Part shown: piece after piece, positions 29,003-38,284 of the stretch
Layout: each line of letters starts with the position of its first letter
Position numbering within the stretch: position 1 is the first letter of the stretch
Assembly: GCF_024623325.1 (NCBI RefSeq)
Contig: NZ_JANJZD010000005.1
Coordinates: 186,001-250,000, forward strand
DNA: 64,000 nucleotides
Direction of reading: 5' to 3'
DNA from: Acetatifactor muris
Lineage (GTDB): Bacteria > Bacillota > Clostridia > Lachnospirales > Lachnospiraceae
Position numbers and translations under genes: made by a program
The notes under the pieces: model-generated
Seen by the model: the letters and a program-made list of their open reading frames with translations, nothing else
The model's database searches: none
Told to the model about the DNA's origin: nothing

Positions 29003-30343
29003 TTATCCTTTCACACTATTATCACCAGAATCTTTCAAGTCTGTCCGCTCTCTATCAATTAACAGAACAATAATTGTTGCAACTAACCAACCTCCCGTTA
29101 ACAAACTTGGAAGGAAAAACATATTAGATAGCGTTATTGCACAATATACTCCCAAAGTTAATATAAGATATTCATTTATTCCCTGTGAGCATCTATCAAA
29201 CAATCTAAAGAATAAAACAAGAATAACAGGCATGATTATTATCCCTATGTATCCCATATTTGTTATCGCATCTGATATAAGTCCATTATTTGCCTCTGAA
29301 CTATAGTCCCCACTATACAATCCACTTATCATATAATTTATATTCTCATAAGGACTGGTCGCACCAAACCATCTCAAAAAACTGGACCTGAAAAAATCAG
29401 GTTCGTGAGTTGTAAAAAAATCATAAAATTGACTTCCTATATGAACAGGTAAAAACTCCATTCTAAAAAATATTAAATATACCAGCCACTTTGTATTTAT
29501 TATCACCATTTCCAAGATTGCTCCGATTGATGCCAGGTTAAATCCAAAAGTCAGCAAATTTAGTGAGTTTTTGTATAGGTTCAATTTATATAAAAAAAAT
29601 ATAAAGATATCCAACACAAGGATGAACATGGATGACTTCATCCCATCAATACCAAAACTTAAAACTTGATTAATAAAATAAACTAAAGCCCTGATTTTTT
29701 TTCCCCTAATTAGAGAAAGACAAAAAAATATAGAATTGATAATTCTTGTCCATCCAAACATATATCTCAATAAAGTAGGAAGATTGAAGTTTGCTGCATC
29801 ACTTCTCAGCTCATATACATTAAGTATACTTAGATTAATTCTAAATCCTGTATATTTCCATGAAATAAGTAGCACTAATGCTAAAGAAGCAAATCCAAAT
29901 ATGTTAATAAATTTTTCTCCTATTTTTTGATTACCAATTACAAAATGAGGTAACTCTCTAATTCCTGTCTTAAACTTAAATGAAAAGAAAAATATCAAAA
30001 TAAACCAATAAATATTATTGGAAATTGCGTATTTATAATCATACATTCCGTTAGATATTAATACAGAAAAAGGTGTATAAATCAACAAGAATAGCGTGAA
30101 TATAACCGTTTTTGAAAATGAAACTGCTTTATTGTCCTCAACTGTAATTAACCGCACAGCGTATATCAAAAATACTATCCAACTAATAATATTGACTATG
30201 AAATTTTTATTTGTTACAAAGCCTGAATATCTGTATGTAGGTGCCACACCATTAATATAAACAATGTCTAATAATATTCTATACACACAAAAAAATAATA
30301 TTTGCTTGCTTTTTACACTAATTCCAAGTATTCGAACATGCAT
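29003..30343 (-). CDS. Wzy-like oligosaccharide repeat unit polymerase
   Basis: 446 aa, strongly hydrophobic, with about 11-12 membrane segments and a larger extracytoplasmic loop at about residues 310-365. That loop carries NNGLISDAITNMGYIGI, the kind of segment seen in O-antigen polymerases. The local base composition is more AT-rich than the flanking pathway genes, as is common for Wzy genes. The position between a glycosyltransferase and the sugar pathway, with 3- to 5-base gaps, supports polymerisation of the repeat unit outside the membrane. Sequence identity in this family is low, so the call is by architecture. Confidence 0.75.
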   Translation of the reverse strand: MHVRILGISVKSKQILFFCVYRILLDIVYINGVAPTYRYSGFVTNKNFIVNIISWIVFLIYAVRLITVEDNKAVSFSKTVIFTLFLLIYTPFSVLISNGMYDYKYAISNNIYWFILIFFFSFKFKTGIRELPHFVIGNQKIGEKFINIFGFASLALVLLISWKYTGFRINLSILNVYELRSDAANFNLPTLLRYMFGWTRIINSIFFCLSLIRGKKIRALVYFINQVLSFGIDGMKSSMFILVLDIFIFFLYKLNLYKNSLNLLTFGFNLASIGAILEMVIINTKWLVYLIFFRMEFLPVHIGSQFYDFFTTHEPDFFRSSFLRWFGATSPYENINYMISGLYSGDYSSEANNGLISDAITNMGYIGIIIMPVILVLFFRLFDRCSQGINEYLILTLGVYCAITLSNMFFLPSLLTGGWLVATIIVLLIDRERTDLKDSGDNSVKG

Positions 30344-30345
30344 TT

Positions 30346-31461
30346 TTACTCACCTACATATGTTAACTTTCCATATAACAAGTATAAGTCAGTCTCTTCC
30401 ACACCCCAATTGTATTCCTTAATAACCAACTCTCTTCCCCGTCTTCCCATTTCTATAGCTTCTTTCCTGTTATTCACAAAATATCGGATAGCATCTCGGA
30501 TCTGATCAATATTATTAGGATTAACACAAATCCCACACTTATTCCCTTCAACTATAGGCTTCCACAGTTCAAAATCGGTACATAGTACTGGCAACCCCGC
30601 CATCATTTCCTCAAAAATTTTAGTATTACCCAAAGTTCCCTGATATCCCATTGAATTAAGATGTGGTTGCATCAATGCAACACCAATGAAACTATTCTCT
30701 AACTCCATTGCTACTTGTTCATGTGGAATTTTCCCAATATAATTTACCTTTTCCCATCCTGCGAGATTTTTTAATTCTTTTAAGTATTCTTCTCCAATAT
30801 TTCCACAAAGCGTGTATTCAATTCCATCTATATCATCTATAGCTTCAATTATATTTCGATGACTCCATAAAGGTGTAATCAGACCTGCAAAAACCAGTCT
30901 AAATGAATCTCTGTCTGGTTCTTGATAATTAACCATATCAACAATAGGATAATTGGGGAGAAAAACTGTATTTTTATTGAGCCTTGAAAAATCACTTTTA
31001 AGATTTGGTGTAACATAAATCACAGCATCCAATTTATTGCAAACATACTCTTCATATTTTCTGTATACTGAATACAGCATATTTCTAAACAACTTTGGTA
31101 TATAATACTTTTCTTTTATAGACATGGCCGTATTCTCATGACTATCAAAAATAACCTTTTTTCCTTCCTTCTTCAATTTTAATCCATATGGTAAAAGTTC
31201 GGGATCATGAAAGTGATATATATCTGCATCGACTTTGAGTGCAGCTTCATATACACGTTTCGTCATCTTGAACATACGGGCAAATCGGCTGTTTTCCTGT
31301 GTTCCAACACCAATAATATGTACTCCATTCTTATCATACGTCTCACCCTGTTCCACCAGATATGTATCATATCCTGCCTTAGCCAGTGATACACATTCTT
31401 TTTTGAAAATACGTACATCCTCTGGCGCATGGACACTCGTCATATGGCATACTTTAATCAT
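30346..31461 (-). CDS. Glycosyltransferase family 4
   Basis: 371 aa GT-B fold. N-terminal CHMTSVHAPEDVRIFKKEC is typical of GT4 enzymes of capsular loci. The donor-binding region is FEEMMAGLPVLCTDF near residue 285. Sugar and acceptor are unknown. The start overlaps the end of the GNAT-ketoisomerase gene by 8 bases. Confidence 0.85.
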   Translation of the reverse strand: MIKVCHMTSVHAPEDVRIFKKECVSLAKAGYDTYLVEQGETYDKNGVHIIGVGTQENSRFARMFKMTKRVYEAALKVDADIYHFHDPELLPYGLKLKKEGKKVIFDSHENTAMSIKEKYYIPKLFRNMLYSVYRKYEEYVCNKLDAVIYVTPNLKSDFSRLNKNTVFLPNYPIVDMVNYQEPDRDSFRLVFAGLITPLWSHRNIIEAIDDIDGIEYTLCGNIGEEYLKELKNLAGWEKVNYIGKIPHEQVAMELENSFIGVALMQPHLNSMGYQGTLGNTKIFEEMMAGLPVLCTDFELWKPIVEGNKCGICVNPNNIDQIRDAIRYFVNNRKEAIEMGRRGRELVIKEYNWGVEETDLYLLYGKLTYVGE

Positions 31462-32377
31462 GACTTTTCCTCACAATCTCATTAAACTCATCATAATCCC
31501 TAATATAATCTTCTGTTTTATAAAAATCGGATGCCGCTACACATAAAACAGAATCCTTTTGCAGCCACAACATTTCTCTCCATGTACACTCTTCAATTAC
31601 CACACCAATGGAAGGATCGGAAAGTTCTATTTCTTCCCTTCCATTTTTGTTTTCCAGGACAAGCTGTATGCGTCCGTATGGACAAAACAAAACCTGCTTT
31701 AATTCTTTATGTGCATGAAAACCACGCCTTGTTCCTTCCGGAACTTTAGAAATATAGTAAATCCGTTTTATATCAAAAGGAATCTCATGTGTTGCCTCAA
31801 AATAAGAAAGTTCTCCTGCATTGACCGTAGGTATTGTTTTTATGTGTATCACCCTACAGCCAGCAACTTTATCTCTTATATTAATATCATCGCCCCGGAG
31901 CACCGAATACCATTTTAAATCAGCACACTCCAAATATCGTTCTAGTGCAACGGCAGGTACATCTTTAACTTCATGAAAGTTGTGTTTATCATAGAAACGA
32001 ACAGCCCTATGATTCAATCTGCTTACACACCAATATACAGACTCAAGATTGAGTTCTTCAAAAGCCTTTTTTAATATTTCTTCCATTCCAAACCATGCAT
32101 ATCCTCGTCGCATGGCTTCCTCACGAACAACAATTGCAAGCTCCGCTGTTCCATCCGCAATGTGCTTAAGACTGGCTGTGCCCATATACGCGTCTGCATC
32201 ATCTGTAATAGACAAGTGCAGATTTTTCTCATCATTTAGACTTGACTTTATGAAAGCGACACAGTCATCAAGCGACTTTGAAGCAAAATCAGTATTCAAA
32301 TCTTTTACTACATCTTTATCATGCATCCATTCAAGCATCAGAGGAGCATCCTTCAGTTCAAGCCTTCTTAACCGCAT
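31454..32377 (-). CDS. Bifunctional GNAT N-acetyltransferase / dTDP-4-keto-6-deoxyglucose 3,4-ketoisomerase (FdtA-type) fusion
   Basis: 307 aa with two domains. Residues about 1-160 are a GNAT acetyltransferase (AIVVREEAMRRGYAWFGME acetyl-CoA loop, LNHRAVRFYDKHNF). Residues about 165-305 are a WxcM/FdtA/QdtA cupin ketoisomerase, with the catalytic histidines in GFHAHKELKQ and the cupin strand QLVLEN. Together with the aminotransferase just upstream this gives isomerisation, C3 amination and N-acetylation, the set needed for dTDP-3-acetamido-3,6-dideoxyhexose (Fuc3NAc or Qui3NAc). The dTDP-glucose synthesis genes are not in this window. Confidence 0.85.
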   Translation of the reverse strand: MRLRRLELKDAPLMLEWMHDKDVVKDLNTDFASKSLDDCVAFIKSSLNDEKNLHLSITDDADAYMGTASLKHIADGTAELAIVVREEAMRRGYAWFGMEEILKKAFEELNLESVYWCVSRLNHRAVRFYDKHNFHEVKDVPAVALERYLECADLKWYSVLRGDDINIRDKVAGCRVIHIKTIPTVNAGELSYFEATHEIPFDIKRIYYISKVPEGTRRGFHAHKELKQVLFCPYGRIQLVLENKNGREEIELSDPSIGVVIEECTWREMLWLQKDSVLCVAASDFYKTEDYIRDYDEFNEIVRKSHD

Positions 32378-32390
32378 ATTACTTCACTCC

Positions 32391-33485
32391 TCAAAACTCG
32401 TTGAGCGCATTAATTACATAATGAACTTCTTCATCCGTCATGCCGTAGTACAAAGGAAGGCTCAGTTCAGTAGCGCTTATTTCCTCAGCAATCGGAAGTG
32501 AACCAACAGGTATATTCAGATTTCTATAGCATTCTTGCAAATGCATCGGAATAGGGTAATGTTTGTTGGTAATAATGCCCTTATCATTCAGATGTTTTTC
32601 AAGAGTATCCCGTTCGTTACATCTGATTCCATAAATATGCCATACAGGGATACACTCAGGATTCACATAAGGAGTTACAACTCTTGAATTCTTAATGCCT
32701 TCTGTATACATCTTTGCAATCCGTCTGCGTTCAACATTCATACGTTCCAAATGTGGAAGTTTCACTTTTAAAAAAGCTGCCTGAAGTTCATCTAAACGGC
32801 TGTTATTTCCTTTATAGATATGATGATACTTATAGTCTGATCCGTAATTGCCTAGAGCACGAATCTTATCAGCCAGTTCCTTATTATTTGTCACAACTGC
32901 ACCGGCGTCTCCAAGGGCACCAAGATTCTTGCCTGGATAGAAGCTAAATCCCGCGGCATCTCCAAATGTACCAACCTTTTGTCCCTTATAGGTTGCACCA
33001 TGAGCCTGAGCGCAGTCTTCAACAACATACAAGTTATGTTTCCTTGCCACGTCCATAATCGGATCCATATCGCAGGCTTGTCCATAAAGATGCACTGGCA
33101 TAACGACTTTAGTATGATCATTCACCGCTGCTTCAATCAGTTCTGGGTTTATATTGAAAGTTTTGATGTCCGGCTCAACAAATACCGGTGTCGCACCCAC
33201 ATAGGTAACGGCCAGTGCTGTCGCAATATAAGTATTGGATGGAACAATGACCTCATCACCCACACCAATCTCCATTGCCTTCAGTGCAAGCATAAGTGCA
33301 TCAAGACCATTGCCAACGCCAATACAACATTTAACTCCACAATACTCTGCGAACGCCTTTTCAAATGCTTCATCCTCAACGCCTTCGATATACCAGGAGC
33401 GTGTGAACACTCGTTCAAATGCACTTTTAAGATCATCATTTAATTCCTTCTCCATTGGTAGAAACGACACAAATGGGATTTTCAT
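32391..33485 (-). CDS. dTDP-3-keto-6-deoxyhexose 3-aminotransferase (FdtB/QdtB-like)
   Basis: 364 aa DegT/DnrJ/EryC1/StrS enzyme. [11 protein letters not shown] (PLP-contacting Asp/Gln near residue 158) and the internal lysine in [17 protein letters not shown] (near residue 187) are intact. [21 protein letters not shown] is the usual substrate-side strand. Its position next to the ketoisomerase fusion supports C3 rather than C4 amination. Start ATG at 33485. Confidence 0.88.
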   Translation of the reverse strand: MKIPFVSFLPMEKELNDDLKSAFERVFTRSWYIEGVEDEAFEKAFAEYCGVKCCIGVGNGLDALMLALKAMEIGVGDEVIVPSNTYIATALAVTYVGATPVFVEPDIKTFNINPELIEAAVNDHTKVVMPVHLYGQACDMDPIMDVARKHNLYVVEDCAQAHGATYKGQKVGTFGDAAGFSFYPGKNLGALGDAGAVVTNNKELADKIRALGNYGSDYKYHHIYKGNNSRLDELQAAFLKVKLPHLERMNVERRRIAKMYTEGIKNSRVVTPYVNPECIPVWHIYGIRCNERDTLEKHLNDKGIITNKHYPIPMHLQECYRNLNIPVGSLPIAEEISATELSLPLYYGMTDEEVHYVINALNEF

Positions 33486-33500
33486 ATTATTATTGCCTCT

Positions 33501-34757
33501 TCATTTCTTATTACTTTTTACCGCTTTTATTTTCTTCCTGCTACTTACATACTTAAAGACTTCTTCAAGCTTATCAACCAAAATCGGCTGGTCATACATT
33601 TCGGCTGTTTTTCTTGCCCGTTTTCCCATCTCTGCTAATTCTGCTGTGTTTGTTTTGTATACTTTTTCAATAGCATCCGCCAGTGCTTGCGCACTCTGGT
33701 CCTCAGCCACTACACCGCAGTTGTAACGTTCAATCAGGTTATAGCCGAATTTGGCATTGCAAATAACAGGTTTCCCACTGGCAAGATAATCAAAAAGTTT
33801 ACTTTGACTTCCTCCATATTTCATAAGCGGAACATGTTTATACGTAAGTATGTTTGCTTTTGCGTGTGATAATATAAACGGTATTCTTTCTTTCTCTATA
33901 CGTCCATAGAAATGGACATTATCTATACTATTGTCAATCACATTTTTTTTCAGCATCTTCAGTTCGTCCCCGTTTCCGTAAATCTGGAACTTAACATCCT
34001 TGTATCCTCTTTCCTTTATAATTCTTGCTGCATCACAAATCTGTCGCACCTGATTTGCCTGCCTTATAGAGCCACAGTACACTATATTAAATTCATCCAG
34101 ATTCCATCCAAGATCAAATGATATTCCTTCCAGTTCTCTGTCTTTTTGTAAAATATCACAGCCCATGTTAATATGAAAAATCTTAGAAAAGTCTATTTTA
34201 TTTGCGTACTTTCGTTCCTTCACATAATTGATGCCACCTTCCATAGAAAAGAGAAGCGCATCTGATTTAATATAAGCTTTCTTTTCAAGGTGATATAGAT
34301 ATTTTATGAGAAGATTATTGGGCGAAAAATCAGCATACTCTATAATACTTTGAGGCCAAAGATCAGCAATATCTGTAATAATAGGTGTATCCCTGTATTT
34401 TCTTCTCATAAATGGATAAATATATGCACCGGCACTTATAATAATATCTGCACTTTCTTTTTTTCCATAGATAATAGAAAAGCAGAAACTTAATAAATTC
34501 AGCATCCTTTTAATTCCGTTTCCAGAATACTTAAGCGCTCTTTTATATTTATACAGAATACCGTCAACAGTTGCTTTTTTCTGCCCTAACTGTTCAATCA
34601 TATCTATTTTCGTATTATGAATTGTACTGGCCGAGATAACAGTGACCTTATATCCTCTTTTCACAAGCTCCTTTGCCCAATTATGATGTCTGAGCATTGT
34701 GTTATATGGGGGTTGCTGACCATAATGATTCACAATTAAAATGTTTTTCATAAACAT
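33501..34757 (-). CDS. Glycosyltransferase family 4 (WbuB-like)
   Basis: 418 aa GT-B enzyme. N-terminal HYGQQPPYNTMLRHHNWAKEL resembles WbuB/ExpE7-type GT4 proteins. The donor motif is SKLFDYLASGKPVICNA near residue 330. The basic C-terminal tail (SSRKKIKAVKSNKK) may help membrane association. Substrate unknown; its place early in the operon fits addition of the second or third sugar. Confidence 0.85.
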   Translation of the reverse strand: MFMKNILIVNHYGQQPPYNTMLRHHNWAKELVKRGYKVTVISASTIHNTKIDMIEQLGQKKATVDGILYKYKRALKYSGNGIKRMLNLLSFCFSIIYGKKESADIIISAGAYIYPFMRRKYRDTPIITDIADLWPQSIIEYADFSPNNLLIKYLYHLEKKAYIKSDALLFSMEGGINYVKERKYANKIDFSKIFHINMGCDILQKDRELEGISFDLGWNLDEFNIVYCGSIRQANQVRQICDAARIIKERGYKDVKFQIYGNGDELKMLKKNVIDNSIDNVHFYGRIEKERIPFILSHAKANILTYKHVPLMKYGGSQSKLFDYLASGKPVICNAKFGYNLIERYNCGVVAEDQSAQALADAIEKVYKTNTAELAEMGKRARKTAEMYDQPILVDKLEEVFKYVSSRKKIKAVKSNKK

Positions 34758-34767
34758 TCCTCCGCTC

Positions 34768-35163
34768 TTAAGGTGCTTTTACCACAGCCCACCCGGTAAT
34801 TACCAGTTCACTCACCTGATTCGTCACATCGGTGCGCAATTTAATTATATTTTTTTGTTCGTTAAGAATTTCAAGGATTTCTACTACAGCCGTAATCGTA
34901 TCGCCAATCTTCACGGGCTGCAAAAATTTACAGTTTTGCTCCAAGTATATAGTTCCTGGGCCAGGAAGCTTCATTCCGATGACATTCGAAATAAATCCTG
35001 CCACCAAAATGCCATGTGCAATCCTTTCACCAAAAATATTGTTATATGGTTCTTTATTTATATGGACAGGATTCATGTCCCCTGTAATTCCAGCAAACAA
35101 ATATATATCGCTTTCTGATATTGTCTTGGAAAATGTTTCTTTTTTTCCTATTTTATAATCCAT
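34768..35163 (-). CDS. MaoC-like (R)-specific hydratase
   Basis: 131 aa single hot-dog domain. The catalytic motif is visible as FAGITGDMNPVHIN (Asp and His near residues 35-40), followed by RIAHGILVAGFIS. This matches (R)-specific enoyl-CoA hydratases such as PhaJ, which make (R)-3-hydroxyacyl-CoA. It is unusual in a polysaccharide locus; it lies 2 bases before the GNAT gene end and 10 bases upstream of a GT4 gene, so it is a true operon member. It might supply a hydroxybutyryl-type donor to the LpxD-like acyltransferase; this is inference. Confidence 0.85.
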   Translation of the reverse strand: MDYKIGKKETFSKTISESDIYLFAGITGDMNPVHINKEPYNNIFGERIAHGILVAGFISNVIGMKLPGPGTIYLEQNCKFLQPVKIGDTITAVVEILEILNEQKNIIKLRTDVTNQVSELVITGWAVVKAP

Positions 35164-35165
35164 AT

Positions 35166-35906
35166 CTATTTCTCCAAATACTTCTGTACTGTATAAAAGC
35201 TATCAAATACATTAAATCCCAATCTTACCCATGCCTTTTGTACGGCAAGAGTCTCTATTTGCGTTCCAACCATTACACCATTCAAAGTCCCATATTTTTC
35301 TAACAGCCATGATACGCCTTCATGAATCATACTTGTATAAATCCCCAGTCCTCTGCAGGAATCAGATACTGCTGATAATACGAGTCGCCCAACCGGGTTC
35401 CCCTGATGAACCTTTCCTGTAGTAAATCCAACCGGCTGTCCCTGATACTCAGCCACTATAACTTTATCAGCAAATCCATAAAATGAATTCTCTATCCAAT
35501 GTTCATAATATTTATCGCATAATGAATTATCTAAATTTTTATCTGAATGGAACCTGTCTGCAGAGAATGAGACTTTTGCAATATGCTTCAGTATTTCCAA
35601 ATCTTTCTGACAGGCATCCCTTAACATACATTTGTGATCAATGGAAGGAAGCTCTGCACGATTAAAATCAAAGTAATACTCTATCAGAGTGTCCACAAAA
35701 ATGAACCCACTTTGTAATGCTATGTTAAAGCTTTCTTTGTCATTAGAAGGGATTTTTATTGTTAAATGTTGAAACTTCTCATTTACTGCTTCCTTTTGAA
35801 TTCCATCCATGACTTCAAATGTCAACTTTTTATCCTTCGAATAATCTACATTCCCCATCTTCAGATTAAAAATTTCACTGTTAAATTTATCTATTATTAT
35901 ATTCAT
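35166..35906 (-). CDS. GNAT family N-acetyltransferase (WecD-like)
   Basis: 246 aa from the ATG at 35906, chosen because GAAAGGA lies 6 bases upstream; the frame is open back to 35945. The C-terminal half holds the GNAT core (VILSAVSDSCRGLGIYTSMI acetyl-CoA loop region near residue 180). The two-part layout and size resemble WecD/RffC, which acetylates dTDP-4-amino-4,6-dideoxygalactose. Between a sugar aminotransferase, an initiating transferase and glycosyltransferases, acetylation of a 4-amino-sugar nucleotide is likely. Confidence 0.75.
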   Translation of the reverse strand: MNIIIDKFNSEIFNLKMGNVDYSKDKKLTFEVMDGIQKEAVNEKFQHLTIKIPSNDKESFNIALQSGFIFVDTLIEYYFDFNRAELPSIDHKCMLRDACQKDLEILKHIAKVSFSADRFHSDKNLDNSLCDKYYEHWIENSFYGFADKVIVAEYQGQPVGFTTGKVHQGNPVGRLVLSAVSDSCRGLGIYTSMIHEGVSWLLEKYGTLNGVMVGTQIETLAVQKAWVRLGFNVFDSFYTVQKYLEK

Positions 35907-36005
35907 CAGAAATCCTTTCTTTTCTATGCTCGCTTTTTCGAACACATGGATAATCTCATATGATTTTTGTATTTCTCCAACTCACCAGAGATGTTTCTAT
36001 TTTGT

Positions 36006-36629
36006 TCAGTTCTGCTTCTTCTCCACTATCTTCTTACCAGTTTCATCTCGATAAACACCTTTACGGAGAAGAACTGTTTGAATCGTCTTAAAAAAAATCT
36101 TTACATCCATACCAAAAGTAAGGTGTTCGGCATAGTAGACATCTTCCCTGAAACGATCATGCAAATCAATTAAATTTCTATGATAGGCCTGACTATACCC
36201 TGTTATTCCCGGAAGAACTGACAGCTTTTTTTCCTCGCCTGGTTGATAAACAGATAATGCATCAGGCAAATCTGGTCTGGGCCCTATTAAAGCCATATCA
36301 CCTTTTAATATATTCAATAGTTGTGGAATCTCATCAAGTGATGTTTTCCGCAATATTTTTCCAACCTTTGTCACACGGGGATCGCTGTCGCCATTATATG
36401 TGCTGCCGTCCTCATTTCGAAGATCCGGTGCATTTACCTTCATAGAACGAAATTTAAACATTTTATATATTTCCCCGTTACGTCCAAGTCTGGGCGCATT
36501 ATAAAACACAGGCCCCTTATCCTCGAGCACTATAATTGGCGCAACTATCAAGAAAATAACAGCAAATATCGGTAGACCGACTATAGAAAATAACAGTCCG
36601 ATTAAACGTTTAATGTATTTCCTATACAT
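36006..36629 (-). CDS. Initiating phosphoglycosyl transferase (PglC/WcaJ-type sugar transferase)
   Basis: 207 aa monotopic transferase. One N-terminal re-entrant hydrophobic segment (about 8-32) is followed by MFKFRSMKVNAP, LRKTSLDEIPQLLNILKGDMALIGPRP (catalytic Asp-Glu) and GITGYSQAYHRN. These enzymes put the first sugar phosphate on undecaprenyl phosphate at the inner membrane face. Its small size fits the PglC group, which uses UDP-diNAc-bacillosamine or related sugars. Confidence 0.9.
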   Translation of the reverse strand: MYRKYIKRLIGLLFSIVGLPIFAVIFLIVAPIIVLEDKGPVFYNAPRLGRNGEIYKMFKFRSMKVNAPDLRNEDGSTYNGDSDPRVTKVGKILRKTSLDEIPQLLNILKGDMALIGPRPDLPDALSVYQPGEEKKLSVLPGITGYSQAYHRNLIDLHDRFREDVYYAEHLTFGMDVKIFFKTIQTVLLRKGVYRDETGKKIVEKKQN

Positions 36630-36632
36630 TTT

Positions 36633-37892
36633 TTATATCCTCATTTCCTTTATTACCCTTCGAAATACCCTGCAAACATAGTTCACGTCTTCATCAGACA
36701 ATCTCGTATGAAGCGGCAACGTAATCAGATTCGCATAATAGTCATAGGCATTCGGAAAATCCCTGATATCCCATCCCATTTCCCTGTAAGCCGTCATCAT
36801 AGGCAGAGGCTTATAATGCACATTTGTATTCACTCCACACTCAGCCAGCCTGATAATAATCTCCCTCCGGAGCTCATCACTCGCCCCCGGAATCCTTGCC
36901 AGATACAGATGTCCGGAAGACGTGCTGTTTTCTGTGTAATGAATCAGATGCTTTACCCCCAGTTCATCGCACATTGCATCGTACTTTCCGATGATCTCCT
37001 TCCTTCTCTTCAGAAGCTCCGGATAGCGGTCCAGCTGACGCAGGCCCATAGCCGCCATGATATCTGTCATATTACACTTATACCAGGGACCAATAATATC
37101 ATACTCCCACCCGCCAATCTGTGTTTTCGCCAGAGCATCTTTGCTTTGTCCGTGAAGACTGTACAGCTGGTAAGAATGATAGATTTCTTCATTCTCAATT
37201 CCCGGAATGTCTTTCCAGGTCGATGCCCCGCCTTCCGCAGTAGTAAAGTTCTTCACAGCATGGAAAGAGAAATCTGTGAAATCAGCAAATTCTCCTGCCA
37301 TCTTTCCATCTTTTTCAGCGCCAAGAGCATGGGCCGCATCTGAGAAAATCAGAATGCGGCCTTTCGCGGTCTGGATTCTTCTGCCTAAGTCGGTATTCCC
37401 GCCAGGCACAAAGCTGTCCTTCTTTGCTTCTGCAATCTTATACAGTTTGTCATAATCAGCTATAATACCGCCAAGATCCACGGCGACAATAGCCTTAGTC
37501 TTACCTGTGATTGCCTCAGCAACCCTGTCATAATCCATCTCTGTGGAATCCTTCCGGCTATCCACAAATATCACCTTTGCCCCGCAGTGAATGGCTGCTG
37601 ATGCCGTTGCAGTATAGGTATAAGCCGGTACAATTACTTCATCCCCCTCACCGATTCCGCAGATTCGAAAGTTCAATTCCTCAGCTGCCGTTGCAGAATT
37701 CAGGCATACAACCTTTGAAGTATGACAGTACTCAGCCAGTCTCTTCTCCAATTCTTTGGTTCTCGGTCCGGTGGTAAGCCATCCGGACTTCATAGCCTCT
37801 ATTACTTCATTTATCTCTAAATCAGTGATATCAGGCGGGCTAAATGGAATAACCCGCTTTGCTGTCATGTTCAAATTCTCAGCACCAGACAT
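36633..37892 (-). CDS. DegT/DnrJ/EryC1/StrS aminotransferase, first biosynthetic gene of the polysaccharide operon
   Basis: About 419 aa from the ATG at 37892, preceded by GAGGG; ATG 37904 and TTG 37919 are in frame and possible. GWLTTGPRTKELEKRLAEY and the catalytic lysine in SFHAVKNFTTAEGG are typical. It carries an insertion around residues 165-190 not seen in the shorter WbpE/FdtB paralogs of this locus. With the PglC-type transferase next door it may make a 4-amino sugar (bacillosamine or Fuc4N type). It follows directly the leader with the LoaP-sensitive terminator candidate. Confidence 0.85.
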   Translation of the reverse strand: MSGAENLNMTAKRVIPFSPPDITDLEINEVIEAMKSGWLTTGPRTKELEKRLAEYCHTSKVVCLNSATAAEELNFRICGIGEGDEVIVPAYTYTATASAAIHCGAKVIFVDSRKDSTEMDYDRVAEAITGKTKAIVAVDLGGIIADYDKLYKIAEAKKDSFVPGGNTDLGRRIQTAKGRILIFSDAAHALGAEKDGKMAGEFADFTDFSFHAVKNFTTAEGGASTWKDIPGIENEEIYHSYQLYSLHGQSKDALAKTQIGGWEYDIIGPWYKCNMTDIMAAMGLRQLDRYPELLKRRKEIIGKYDAMCDELGVKHLIHYTENSTSSGHLYLARIPGASDELRREIIIRLAECGVNTNVHYKPLPMMTAYREMGWDIRDFPNAYDYYANLITLPLHTRLSDEDVNYVCRVFRRVIKEMRI

Positions 37893-37950
37893 TTCTTCCC
37901 TCATATTACATCCCGTCAAGCAAATTCTGTTTCTTAAATCAAATAATCGC

Positions 37951-37987
37951 GGCCCACAACTGTATCAGCGACTTCCCATTGCGGGCC
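37951..37987 (-). other. Stable leader hairpin just before the first biosynthetic gene
   Basis: GGCCCACA (37951-37958) pairs with TGCGGGCC (37980-37987) with one wobble, closing a 21-base loop. It lies after the terminator candidate in transcription order. It could be an anti-terminator partner or part of a LoaP-responsive RNA element. Confidence 0.45.
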
Positions 37988-37993
37988 TGCGTA

Positions 37994-38038
37994 TAATAAA
38001 AAAGACATGGCTTCGCCACTCCGACGCATGATTCCATG
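37994..38038 (-). terminator. Intrinsic terminator candidate in the operon leader (LoaP target)
   Basis: On the minus strand CATGG (38034-38038) can pair with CCATG (38006-38010), and GTGGC-GAA-GCCAT (38019-38007) forms an alternative inner hairpin. Both are followed by CTTTTTTATTAT (38004-37994). It sits after loaP and before the first biosynthetic gene, so read-through would need antitermination. Confidence 0.65.
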
Positions 38039-38284
38039 CCCCGGCTGTGTCAAAGCCAGTCTGTCCGTTGCCCTCCTGCACAGCGCCTGACGCGTCAGAT
38101 GCATTCGACAATTTCCTGTATTACATTTCCTTTTTTATCAAATGTCTTTTATGATATATCTCTTATGAAATATCCTTTATGAAACGCCCACTCTTTACGT
38201 TTCCACGCTCATATGGGATTCTTCTATTTCCCAAAGCTTTTACCGGTCAGCTCCTGCCTGCAAATGCAGGACCCTCTCCTCGCC

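Larger units (their letters stand above)
37905..38284 (-). promoter_or_regulatory. Leader region between loaP and the polysaccharide genes
   Basis: This 380-base gap has no gene. It holds, in transcription order on the minus strand, an AT-rich stretch with three imperfect repeats of CTTTATGAAATAT type (plus 38145-38185), the palindrome CTGACGCGTCAG, an intrinsic terminator candidate (37994-38038), and a second hairpin (37951-37987). LoaP proteins act on structured 5' leaders, so this is the expected target. Promoter elements are not clear enough to place. Confidence 0.6.
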
